Positions 37,276 through 44,485 of a DNA stretch of 64,000 nt are shown piece by piece. How positions within the stretch are numbered: position 1 is the stretch's first letter; every line of letters begins with the position of its first letter. The position numbers and the translations under genes are program-made. The notes beneath the pieces were generated by a model. It was not told where the DNA came from and ran no database searches. It saw nothing but the letters and a program-made list of their open reading frames with translations. Origin of the DNA: Selenomonadaceae bacterium (lineage in GTDB: Bacteria > Bacillota > Negativicutes > Selenomonadales > Selenomonadaceae); assembly GCA_017470715.1 (NCBI GenBank), contig JAFUYE010000148.1:28609-92608 (forward strand). Direction: 5' to 3'.

Positions 37276-38325
37276 TCAATCCAGAAATTCGCGCAATTTT
37301 TTCGAGTGTGTGGGATGCCGCAATTTTTTCAACGCTTTTGCTTCGACTTGCCGAATTCGTTCGCGGGTGACGCAGAAAATTTTGCCGACTTCCTCAAGCG
37401 TTCTGTCGCGTCCGTCCCGCAAGCCGAATCGCAAAGTCAAAACTTCTTTTTCACGCGGCGACAACGTCGACAAAGCTTCTTCGAGCTGATCTTTCAAAAG
37501 CACCAGCGTCACCGTGTCTTCAAGCTGAGTTTTTTCGTCGGGGATGAAATCCGCAAGCGGCGTGTCGCTGTCTTCGCCGACCGGCATATCCAACGAAACA
37601 ATTTGCCGATAGATGTCGCGCAGCTTGAAGAGTTCCCGAACGTCGTCCGAAGTCGTTTCCATTTCGGCGGCGATTAATTCGAGGCGTTTGCGCAGTTCAA
37701 TATCTTGCAGTTGAAAATTTCTGTCGAGTTTCGTCGCCTTCCAAATTTTTTCGACGAGATGAACCGGCAAATAAACCGTAAAACCCGTGTTGATTATCGC
37801 CCGTTGAATGGCTTGAACAATCCAAAACGTCGCGTAAGTGCTGAATTGCGTATCGTGATTGAAGTCGAATTTTTCCGCCGCCTTCAACATTCCGATAAAA
37901 CCTTCCTGCATCAAATCTTCGAGCGTCAATTTGCACGGAAATTTTTTGTGCCACTTCACCGCGAATTTCCCGACAAGCCCGCTGTTTTTGACGCAAAGAT
38001 CTTGGCGCGCCTGTTCGTCGCCGTTTTGAATCAAGCGAATCAAAAATTTGTTGGGCACTTTAATTTCGTGAGGTTTCCTGACAATCAGCGCGGCAACTTC
38101 GGCGGGAAGTTCATCCTCGTCGGGAATTTCTTCAATTTCGTCGGGCGGCGAATCAATTTCGTCGACAAGCTCAATTTTCAAATTCTTATAAAGTGCTTCG
38201 ACGATTGAATATTGTTCCCTACGCTCCATGAAGCCGAAAATTTTATCGAAATCGTCGTAAGTAAGGCGATTGTCCTTGACGTAAGGGCGAATTTGTTTCA
38301 AAAGATATTTTTCGTTGATGTTCAT
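37276..38325 (-). CDS. RNA polymerase sigma factor, sigma-70 (RpoD-like) family
   Basis: This 349-residue protein has an N-terminal region with a sigma 1.1-like fold (residues 1-50) and an acidic linker. Region 2 includes LTLEDLMQEGFIGMLKAAEKFD and FSTYATFWIVQAIQRA. Region 3 follows, and region 4 contains LSPREKEVLTLRFGLRDG and a -35-binding helix VTRERIRQVEAKALKKL. The region 2.4 residues are close to those of housekeeping factors. Whether it is the primary sigma or a group-2 paralogue cannot be told: dnaG, the usual neighbour of rpoD, is absent, and the gene leads a helicase-sbcDC operon instead. ATG 38325 follows GGAAGGCG. Confidence 0.85.
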   Translation of the reverse strand: MNINEKYLLKQIRPYVKDNRLTYDDFDKIFGFMERREQYSIVEALYKNLKIELVDEIDSPPDEIEEIPDEDELPAEVAALIVRKPHEIKVPNKFLIRLIQNGDEQARQDLCVKNSGLVGKFAVKWHKKFPCKLTLEDLMQEGFIGMLKAAEKFDFNHDTQFSTYATFWIVQAIQRAIINTGFTVYLPVHLVEKIWKATKLDRNFQLQDIELRKRLELIAAEMETTSDDVRELFKLRDIYRQIVSLDMPVGEDSDTPLADFIPDEKTQLEDTVTLVLLKDQLEEALSTLSPREKEVLTLRFGLRDGRDRTLEEVGKIFCVTRERIRQVEAKALKKLRHPTHSKKLREFLD

Positions 38326-38353
38326 GTTAATCGCCTTCCAAAAATTTTGGGCA

Positions 38354-38359
38354 ATTATA
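38354..38359 (-). promoter_or_regulatory. Extended -10 element upstream of the sigma-factor operon
   Basis: On the minus strand TGATATAAT forms an extended -10, about 30 bases before the coding start. No good -35 is visible. Confidence 0.55.
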
Positions 38360-38413
38360 TCACGTAAAAAAATTTTTTGGTCACTTCGAGAGGGACATTG
38401 AAAACTTTTCAAA

Positions 38414-38447
38414 CAAAAAATCGCCCCGAAAATTTCCGAGACGATTT
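38414..38447 (-). terminator. Terminator after hisD
   Basis: On the minus strand AATCGTCTCG pairs with CGGGGCGATT (G-U pairs included) before TTTTTT. Confidence 0.7.
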
Positions 38448-38466
38448 GCGCCGTTGTGAAAAATTT

Positions 38467-39783
38467 TTATGACTGACGAATTTTTATTGCCGCCGCGTGT
38501 GCGTCCAAACCTTCAGCCGTTGCAAGTCTGATGATGTCGTCCGCCGCCGTGAGTAAATCTTTTCGCGTGTACGAAATTAAACTTGTGCGCCGCAAAAATG
38601 TTTCGACGTTGAGCACGGAATAAAATTTCGCGGTGCCGCCCGTCGGCAAAACGTGATTCGGTCCCGCAAAGTAGTCGCCCAACGGTTCCGGTGAATTTTC
38701 GCCCAAAAATATCGCGCCCGCGTGACGGATTTTCGGCAACAGTTCAAACGGCGAATTTACAAGCAGTTCCAAATGTTCCGGCGCGGAAAAGTTCGCGAAG
38801 TCCGCCGCTTCGTCCAAATTTTTCGCCACGACGATTAAGCCGTTGCGTTCGATTGATGCCGATGCAATTTCTCTGCGCGGAAGTTTTTGTAACTGCGTTT
38901 CAACCTGCGCGGAAATTTTTTCGGCAAGTTCAAAACTTGTGGTGATGACGATACTGCAGGCAAGCGGGTCATGTTCCGCTTGACTTAACATATCGGCCGC
39001 CGCGTAAACGGGATTCGCCGTTTCGTCCGCGACAATCAAAATTTCGCTGGGACCGGCAAGCATGTCGATATCGCAGTGCCCGTAAACTTCCTTTTTCGCG
39101 AGCGTGACGAAAATATTTCCCGGACCGACGATTTTGTTGACGCGGGGAATTTGATTCGTGCCGAAAGCCATTGCCGCAATCGCCTGAGCACCGCCGATTT
39201 TAAAAATTTTGTCGACGCCCGCAATTTTCGCCGCCGCAAGCACCGTCGGATTAATTTTGCCGTCCCGCGCAGGTGTGCACATGACAATTTCGCGAACGCC
39301 CGCAACTTTGGCGGGGATAACGTTCATCAACACGCTTGACGGATAAGCAGCCGTGCCGCCGGGGACGTAGACGCCGACACGGTCGAGCGCGACAATCGAT
39401 TGCCCCAAAATCGAATTTTCGCCGCGATAAGTCATCCATGAACGCGGAAGTTGTTCGACGTGATAACTGCGAATATTTTCCGCCGCACGTTTGAGCGACG
39501 ACAAAATTTCGGGCGAAACTTCAATGTTCGCAACGTCGACGGAAAAATTTTCAAGTTCGACGCCGTCAATTTTTTTCGTCCAATCGATAACTGCCGCGTC
39601 GCCGCGCTTGCGAACGTCACCGACAATTTTCCGAACGATTTCAACTGCGCTTAAATCTTCGCCGAAAATTTTTTTGTTAGCCTCACGAATTTTGGGCGAC
39701 AATTCCACTTCGTCAAAAGATTTTTTCGTCAAAAGCCGTTCGACTTCACCGCGCCCGACTTTCGAGCTGTCAATAATTTGCAT
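38467..39783 (-). CDS. hisD: Histidinol dehydrogenase
   Basis: HisD carries out the last two oxidations of histidine synthesis. The 438-residue protein has the family motifs DRVGVYVPGGTAAYPSS near residue 117, KIVGPGNIFV, the DMLAGPSE segment, the zinc-site AEHDP, and the catalytic SAPEHLEL motif. No other his genes are in the window, so it stands alone here with its own extended -10 and terminator. ATG 39783 is nine bases after GGAG; the ATG at 39789 is only three bases away and less likely. Confidence 0.96.
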   Translation of the reverse strand: MQIIDSSKVGRGEVERLLTKKSFDEVELSPKIREANKKIFGEDLSAVEIVRKIVGDVRKRGDAAVIDWTKKIDGVELENFSVDVANIEVSPEILSSLKRAAENIRSYHVEQLPRSWMTYRGENSILGQSIVALDRVGVYVPGGTAAYPSSVLMNVIPAKVAGVREIVMCTPARDGKINPTVLAAAKIAGVDKIFKIGGAQAIAAMAFGTNQIPRVNKIVGPGNIFVTLAKKEVYGHCDIDMLAGPSEILIVADETANPVYAAADMLSQAEHDPLACSIVITTSFELAEKISAQVETQLQKLPRREIASASIERNGLIVVAKNLDEAADFANFSAPEHLELLVNSPFELLPKIRHAGAIFLGENSPEPLGDYFAGPNHVLPTGGTAKFYSVLNVETFLRRTSLISYTRKDLLTAADDIIRLATAEGLDAHAAAIKIRQS

Positions 39784-39814
39784 AAGCATTCACTCCAAAA
39801 AATTTTTCGATGCG

Positions 39815-39820
39815 ATTATA
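39815..39820 (-). promoter_or_regulatory. Extended -10 element upstream of hisD
   Basis: The minus strand reads GTGATATAATCG, the same extended -10 as upstream of the sigma-factor gene. Confidence 0.5.
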
Positions 39821-39828
39821 TCACGGCA

Positions 39829-39866
39829 AAAAAAATCCCGCCGATTATTGACGGGAAAAATTTTTT
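39829..39866 (-). terminator. Terminator after the methyltransferase gene
   Basis: TCCCG and CGGGA arms flank GCCGATTATTGA-type loop sequence, with A and T runs on both sides. It could act in both directions. Confidence 0.55.
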
Positions 39867-39880
39867 CGCATGAACAGTTT

Positions 39881-41416
39881 TTACAGTTGTAAAGCTTTGA
39901 ACACGGGCAATTCTTTCGACAGGAAAGTTTCCGCCTCCGTGGTCAGCAATTTCAAATTTTCTTCGGGCGATTCAAGTTTCTTGCCCTCGAAGACAAGTCG
40001 CGTGCCCTGCCGCGACATGATGTCCCAAACCGCCGCCGCAAGACGTTCCGCAGATTTTTCGCCGGCTTTGGACAGCGCAAGATAAATTTGTTTGACGCGA
40101 TTGACTGCGACGCCCATGCCGGTGAGCGGGCTTGCCAAAAATGAAATTTCTTCGCGATACTTCGACCGTTCGCAGAGATACGCATTGAGTTTGTCGCAAG
40201 ATTTTTTCACGCGTTTGACGACGGCATCATTTTGGCACGGCAAAATTTGATTCGCGTCGACCAAAAACGTTGCCGCCTCAACAAGCTCCTGCGGTTTCTT
40301 TTCGGGGTGACGACGCAAATATTCCGTGAACGGTTTCGGGCGGAAATTGTCTTCCTGCAAGAATTCAAGCAACGGGCGATAAATTTCCTCGGTCAAATTC
40401 ACTTCGGCAACCGATGTCGTGATTTTCAACGGCACGTCCGCTGCGGGTTTCGTCAAAACGTAACGCGTCCCCAAAATTTTTTCGTAAGCTTCGGTGACGG
40501 AAATTCGGCGTGCTCCGCGAACGAACAGATCTTTGCGGAATTGGCGATTGATGAAATAATCCCGAATTTGTTCGCGCAGAATCGGTTCGTCGATTTTTTC
40601 AAGGAATGCCCAAGCATCGTCCGACAAGCCGACTTTCGCGAAAGTTTCGACGGGCAACGCGGTCATTGCGAAATCCAATTTGTTCGCGGCGAACATTTCG
40701 ACAACGTCCTTAAAGTAAGGCAATATCCAGTTGTCATTAAAATATTCGTGCGCAATGTAATGCGTATCGTGCTTTTTGAGACCATCGAAACTTTGGGCGA
40801 AACTCGGAACTTTTTCGGCGTATGCAGGTTTGGCGGCAATCATTTCTTCGACGAAATTCAGCGCGGCTTTGACTCGGTTGTCGATACCCCCCCCCACGTG
40901 GTAACTGTCGTGAAGTTTCAGCAGTTCACGGAGCGGCGCGGCGGGAGCCCAGCCCGGCAAGCAGTTGTAGCTGTTGTAAACGATACCGCCCGATTTCAAA
41001 TGACGGCGCACAATGTTCAGCATGTGTTGACGGTTTTCGTTGCTGATCCAAGACCAAATGCCGTGAAACGAAATTGTATCGAATTTCGGCAGGTCGTCGC
41101 GTTCGGCGAATTCTTCAAAGCTGTCCTCGAAAAATTTTGCGTCAGCACCCGAAGCCGCCGCAAGTTCCTGCGCGTTTGCCGCGTGTGCCGGATTGAAATC
41201 GGTACCGAAAAATTTTCCCGTCGACGAAGCCGCGTGGATGTTCGCCGAAACGCCTTGACCGATACCAAGTTCGCAATGACAATCGTCGTCAGAACTTTCG
41301 GGCACGGCAAAACCTTTGAGCGTCAGACACCAGCGCAAAAAATTCGGCGACAGTTCGCGATAGTAGCCGTAAGTGTAAGTCGAATCGGTGAAATAACCTT
41401 CGTTCCAACTGTTCAT
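39881..41416 (-). CDS. Class I SAM-dependent methyltransferase with methyltransferase-regulatory domain
   Basis: This 511-residue protein has an N-terminal Rossmann methyltransferase (CELGIGQGVSANIHA near residue 48, acidic strand GTDFNPAHAANA, then FHGIWSWIS). A middle segment matches the methyltransferase-regulatory family (PF10119 type: AHEYFNDNWILPYFKDV). The C-terminal half is helical. The target is unknown; relatives sit in surface-modification loci. A run of nine G residues (minus strand; 40887-40895) encodes HVGGGID near residue 177, a potential slippage site. ATG 41416 follows GGAGGTTTGAAC; the longer upstream frame overlaps the kptA promoter. Confidence 0.83.
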   Translation of the reverse strand: MNSWNEGYFTDSTYTYGYYRELSPNFLRWCLTLKGFAVPESSDDDCHCELGIGQGVSANIHAASSTGKFFGTDFNPAHAANAQELAAASGADAKFFEDSFEEFAERDDLPKFDTISFHGIWSWISNENRQHMLNIVRRHLKSGGIVYNSYNCLPGWAPAAPLRELLKLHDSYHVGGGIDNRVKAALNFVEEMIAAKPAYAEKVPSFAQSFDGLKKHDTHYIAHEYFNDNWILPYFKDVVEMFAANKLDFAMTALPVETFAKVGLSDDAWAFLEKIDEPILREQIRDYFINRQFRKDLFVRGARRISVTEAYEKILGTRYVLTKPAADVPLKITTSVAEVNLTEEIYRPLLEFLQEDNFRPKPFTEYLRRHPEKKPQELVEAATFLVDANQILPCQNDAVVKRVKKSCDKLNAYLCERSKYREEISFLASPLTGMGVAVNRVKQIYLALSKAGEKSAERLAAAVWDIMSRQGTRLVFEGKKLESPEENLKLLTTEAETFLSKELPVFKALQL

Positions 41417-41445
41417 GTTCAAACCTCCAAATTTTTTTCGCGACA

Positions 41446-41474
41446 ACTTTACAGCAAAAATTTTTCCGTGTCTA
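41446..41474 (-). promoter_or_regulatory. Promoter of the methyltransferase gene
   Basis: On the minus strand TAGACA and TAAAGT are 17 bases apart, about 30 bases before the ATG. Confidence 0.5.
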
Positions 41475-41509
41475 CCGTTAAAGCTAACTGCAACGCCGAA
41501 AAAATTTTC

Positions 41510-41538
41510 TTGACAGTTTAAAGACTTACATTTAAGCT
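41510..41538 (+). promoter_or_regulatory. Promoter of kptA and downstream genes
   Basis: TTGACA (41510-41515) and TAAGCT (41533-41538) are 17 bases apart, 31 bases before the kptA start. Confidence 0.65.
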
Positions 41539-41568
41539 TGAAAAAATTTTCGGCAGAGGTGACGGCGA

Positions 41569-42105
41569 TTGTCATTGAAAGACACGAGTAAATTTTTAAG
41601 CCTGATTCTTCGCCACAAGCCGCAGGCGATTGGTTTGCAACTTGACGAGCACGGTTGGGCTGACGTTGACGAATTGATTCGCCGCGTGAACCGGAAACGT
41701 CCGCTTGACTTCGCGACGCTTGAGCAGATAGTTGCGACGGACGAAAAGCAGCGTTATTCGTTCAGCGCGGACAAAAAATTGATTCGTGCCAATCAGGGGC
41801 ATTCGATACCGGTTGACGTGGAACTTGCCGAGCTTGAGCCGCCGACAATTTTGTTTCACGGCACGGGCGAAAAATCCGTTGCGTCGATAAAACTTCGCGG
41901 GCTGTTGAAAATGTCGCGGCTGTATGTGCATTTGTCCGCCGACGAAGAAACTGCCCGCAAAGTCGGACAACGACACGGTGCGCCGAAAATTTTTGTCGTC
42001 GAAAGTTTTCGCATGTTCGGCGACGGATTTAAATTTTTTCGTTCGGTAAACGGCGTATGGCTTACCGAACATGTACCGGCAAAATATTTAAAGGAGATTT
42101 TTTAA
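41569..42105 (+). CDS. kptA: RNA 2'-phosphotransferase, Tpt1/KptA family
   Basis: KptA-type enzymes remove an internal RNA 2'-phosphate using NAD+. Eukaryotes need this after tRNA splicing; the bacterial role is unclear. The 178-residue length is normal. The catalytic signature is intact: SKFLSLILRHKP at the N-terminus, the YSFSADKKLIRANQGHS motif with the catalytic Arg and His, HGT near residue 101, and VHLSADEETARKVGQRHG. The start is TTG 41569, seven bases after GAGGTG. Its stop overlaps the next ATG (TAATG). Confidence 0.93.
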   Translation: MSLKDTSKFLSLILRHKPQAIGLQLDEHGWADVDELIRRVNRKRPLDFATLEQIVATDEKQRYSFSADKKLIRANQGHSIPVDVELAELEPPTILFHGTGEKSVASIKLRGLLKMSRLYVHLSADEETARKVGQRHGAPKIFVVESFRMFGDGFKFFRSVNGVWLTEHVPAKYLKEIF

Positions 42106-42362
42106 TGGAGAGCTACACTTTCAATCCGCAACGAGTTTGCGCCAAACAAATCAATTTCAGCCTTGACGAAGAAAATCGCCTGCACGACGTGAATTTTTTG
42201 GGCGGTTGTCCCGGAAATTTGCCCGCTATCGGCAAACTTGTCGAAGGCAAAAACGCGGCGGAAATTGCGAACATTTTGCGCGGCAACCAATGCGGCGGAC
42301 GCGGTACCAGTTGTGCCGACCAACTTGCAATCGCGCTTGACGAGGCGTTGAAAAAGCAATGA
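42105..42362 (+). CDS. TSCPD domain protein (TIGR03905 type)
   Basis: This is an 85-residue single-domain protein with conserved cysteines: GGCPGNLPAIGKLVEG near residue 29, then NQCGGRGTSCADQLA near residue 63. The TSCPD domain also occurs at the C-terminus of some B12-dependent ribonucleotide reductases, but this stand-alone form has no known function. AAAGGAGATTTTTTA precedes the ATG. It is coupled to kptA and directly precedes the heptamer repeat and the Cys-motif array. Confidence 0.88.
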   Translation: MESYTFNPQRVCAKQINFSLDEENRLHDVNFLGGCPGNLPAIGKLVEGKNAAEIANILRGNQCGGRGTSCADQLAIALDEALKKQ

Positions 42363-42409
42363 GGAATTAGGAATTAGGAATTAGGAATTAGGAATTAGGA
42401 ATTTGGAAT
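42363..42409. repeat. GGAATTA tandem heptamer repeat
   Basis: Five consecutive near-perfect GGAATTA units and one degenerate unit begin at the stop codon of the TSCPD gene and end just before the SD of the Cys-motif array. The unit is the same as at 18320-18411 and inside addA (52640-52667). Confidence 0.85.
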
Positions 42410-42428
42410 TTTTTGAGGAGGTTTTATC

Positions 42429-42779
42429 ATGACGAAAGAACAACTCAACGAAAAAATTAAATCAATGGCGGCGGCTCCCAGTTGTTGCGCTGAACTTAAA
42501 GCGGCGGTCAAAGCTTATCTTGACGCGGCGGGCACGTCCGGTGAAAAATCTGCCGCGAAAAATTTGCTTGCCGAAATCGAAGAGGACATCACCACCGTCG
42601 ATAATTTGGTTCCGTTCGCTCATTCCGAAACCGCAGTTCAGATTTTCGGTGCGGAAGGTGCAAAAAAATTCGCCGCTCATGCCGACGAGCTCAAAGCTTC
42701 CGGCGCGAAATATTGTGACTGCGGTGCCTGCGCGCCCGCCGTCGAAATTCTTGCGAACAAAGCCGTGCTGCTTGCCTGA
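42429..42779 (+). CDS. Cys-motif repeat-domain protein, array member A (one domain)
   Basis: This 116-residue cytosolic protein has one copy of a domain seen five further times in the next 1.6 kb. It starts with KIKSMAAAPSCCAELKAAVKA (first Cys pair near residue 18), a helical middle with GAEGAKKFAAHADELKASGA, and ends KYCDCGACAPAVEILANKAVLL, giving a CxCxxC cluster near residue 97. Four invariant-type Cys positions suggest metal or Fe-S binding. Close relatives in Negativicutes are, in my memory, sometimes labelled molecular chaperone Hsp90, but there is no Hsp90 fold here. TTTGAGGAGG precedes the ATG. Confidence 0.85.
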   Translation: MTKEQLNEKIKSMAAAPSCCAELKAAVKAYLDAAGTSGEKSAAKNLLAEIEEDITTVDNLVPFAHSETAVQIFGAEGAKKFAAHADELKASGAKYCDCGACAPAVEILANKAVLLA

Positions 42780-42797
42780 AGTTTTGGAGGTTTTGCA

Positions 42798-43511
42798 GTG
42801 AATAAAAGAACGTTAATCGAAAAACTTCAAACGATGGCGGCGTCGCCCAGTTGCTATCCCGATTTAAAACAGGTGACGCACGCTTACCTTAAACTTGTCG
42901 AGGCTGAAATAATTGCCGCGAAAAATCTTGTCGCCGAGCTGAACGAGGACATTGTCACGATTGATGAGTTGGTTGAAATTTCCCACTCGAAAGAAACCGG
43001 CGAAAAATTTGGTGCCGAAGCTGCGAAAAAATTCGCCGCCAATGCCGACGCCTTGAAAGTTGCGGGCGCGAAATATTGCAACTGTTTGGCGTGTACACTC
43101 GCGCTTGAAATTCTCGACAACCAAGAATTATTTTTCGGCGAAACGGTCAGCGGTTCCGGCATGGACAAACGAACTTTAATCGAAAAACTCGATGCTTTGC
43201 GAACGTCGCCCAGTTGCTATCCCGATTTGAAACAGTCGGTCAAAAATTATCTTGTCGCGTTGGCCGCCAAACAAGTTGCCGCGAAAAATCTTATCGCCGA
43301 ACTTGAAGAAGACGTTGTGGACATTGACACTTTAATCGAACACGTCAGCAGCGATATCGAACACTTTATAAAATTTTTCGGCGTCGAAGGAGCGAAACTT
43401 TTTGCCGAAAACGCCTACAAGCTCAAAGCGGCGGGCGCGAAATATTGCAACTGTCTGGCGTGCACAATCGCGCTTGAAATTCTTGACAACAAAGATGTCC
43501 TTTTAACCTGA
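42798..43511 (+). CDS. Cys-motif repeat-domain protein, array member B (two fused domains)
   Basis: This 237-residue protein consists of two complete domains, residues 1-113 and 122-237, each with an SPSCYPDLKQ start and a GAKYCNCLAC end. The linker GETVSGSG is encoded by DNA that aligns with the intergenic spacer found between the other array members (stop, GGAGG, ATG), with the stop codon mutated from TGA to CGA. The fusion therefore arose from two adjacent genes. In both domains the first Cys pair is changed to Cys-Tyr. GGAGGTTTTGCA precedes the GTG start. Confidence 0.85.
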   Translation: MNKRTLIEKLQTMAASPSCYPDLKQVTHAYLKLVEAEIIAAKNLVAELNEDIVTIDELVEISHSKETGEKFGAEAAKKFAANADALKVAGAKYCNCLACTLALEILDNQELFFGETVSGSGMDKRTLIEKLDALRTSPSCYPDLKQSVKNYLVALAAKQVAAKNLIAELEEDVVDIDTLIEHVSSDIEHFIKFFGVEGAKLFAENAYKLKAAGAKYCNCLACTIALEILDNKDVLLT

Positions 43512-43530
43512 AGTTTCGGAGGTTTCAGCA

Positions 43531-44034
43531 ATGGACAAACGAACGTTAATCGAAAAAATCAAAGCGTTGGCGGCGGCTCCCACTTGTCACCCCGATTTGA
43601 AACAGGCGGCCAAAGCTTACTTAAGCGCATTGGCGTTCGAGCAAACTGCCGTAAAAAGTTTTCTCGGTGCGCTGAATACGGCCGTCGACACGAGCAAGCA
43701 AACTTTGATTGAAAAAGTTCGCGATATGGCAACCACTCCGACTTGTTGTCCCGTGCTCAGACGAGCCGCCAAAGGTTACTTGAGCGCGTTGTCGGTCGAA
43801 AAAACTGCCGCGAAAAATTTTCTTGAAGAATTGGAAGCGGACATTGTCAAAGTTGTCGACATGGTCGAATTCGCGCATTCGCCTTACGCCGCAGATTTTT
43901 TGGGCGTGGAAGATGCGAAAAAAATGGCGAATCATGCCGACGCGCTCAAAAATCACGGTGCAAAATATTGCGACTGTCTTGCCTGCGAAATCGGGCTTGA
44001 AATTCTCAACAACAAAAAAGTTCTTCTCGCCTGA
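43531..44034 (+). CDS. Cys-motif repeat-domain protein, array member C (truncated plus complete domain)
   Basis: In this 167-residue protein, residues 1-50 are the N-terminal half of the domain (APTCHPDLKQAAKAYLSAL). It is fused after a short linker (NTAVDTSKQ) to a complete second domain (residues 54-167: TPTCCPVLRRAAKGYL ... GAKYCDCLACEIGLEIL). The first unit lost its CxCxxC half by an internal deletion. CGGAGGTTTCAGCA precedes the ATG, the same spacer as before member D. Confidence 0.85.
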   Translation: MDKRTLIEKIKALAAAPTCHPDLKQAAKAYLSALAFEQTAVKSFLGALNTAVDTSKQTLIEKVRDMATTPTCCPVLRRAAKGYLSALSVEKTAAKNFLEELEADIVKVVDMVEFAHSPYAADFLGVEDAKKMANHADALKNHGAKYCDCLACEIGLEILNNKKVLLA

Positions 44035-44052
44035 AGTTTCGGAGGTTTCAAC

Positions 44053-44397
44053 GTGGACAAACAAACGCTAATCGAAAAACTTAAAAATATGACCGCGTCG
44101 CCGAGTTGCTGTGAAGTTGTCAAACAGGCGGTTAAAGTTTATCTTGCGTCTTTGGCGGTCGAACGAATTGCCGTCGACAATTTAATCGCCGCGCTTGAAG
44201 ATAATTTGGTCGAAGTTGATGAAATGCTTGCAACGGCGCACAGCGATGATGCCGTCAAATATTTCGGCGTCGAAGGTGCAAAAGCTTTCGTCGCAAATGC
44301 CGAGGCTCTCAAAGCTGCCGGCGAAAAATATTGCAACTGTTTGGCGTGCAGTGTTGCCCGCGAAGTTCTCGACCACAAAGAACTTTTGCGCAGTTGA
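44053..44397 (+). CDS. Cys-motif repeat-domain protein, array member D (one domain)
   Basis: This 114-residue single-domain member has MTASPSCCEVVKQAVKVYL at the start and GEKYCNCLACSVAREVL at the end. The middle contains GVEGAKAFVANAEALKAAGE, very close to the other members. GTG start after CGGAGGTTTCAAC. A terminator follows, so the array genes (and perhaps kptA and the TSCPD gene) form one operon. Confidence 0.85.
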   Translation: MDKQTLIEKLKNMTASPSCCEVVKQAVKVYLASLAVERIAVDNLIAALEDNLVEVDEMLATAHSDDAVKYFGVEGAKAFVANAEALKAAGEKYCNCLACSVAREVLDHKELLRS

Positions 44398-44411
44398 AGT
44401 TTCACGACAAA

Positions 44412-44445
44412 AAATTTCCCGTCACTGCGGCGGGATTTTTTTTGC
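44412..44445 (+). terminator. Terminator after the Cys-motif array
   Basis: CCCG and CGGG arms within TTTCCCGTCACTGCGGCGGG precede eight T residues. Confidence 0.75.
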
Positions 44446-44449
44446 GACG

Positions 44450-44458
44450 TGTTATAAT
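44450..44458 (+). promoter_or_regulatory. Extended -10 promoter of mutS2
   Basis: TGTTATAAT is a perfect extended -10 (TGnTATAAT), 27 bases before the mutS2 ATG. The -35 region lies in the upstream terminator and is poor. Confidence 0.65.
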
Positions 44459-44485
44459 GTCGACAAAAACTTTCGGAGTGATTCA

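Noticed and set aside
40232..41521. 429-codon open frame on the plus strand
   Set aside because: Antisense to the methyltransferase gene, which has clear SAM-binding motifs and a good RBS.
42429..44397. Molecular chaperone Hsp90, a label I recall on relatives of the Cys-motif proteins
   Set aside because: The proteins are about 110 residues per domain with no Bergerat-fold ATP site or other Hsp90 feature.
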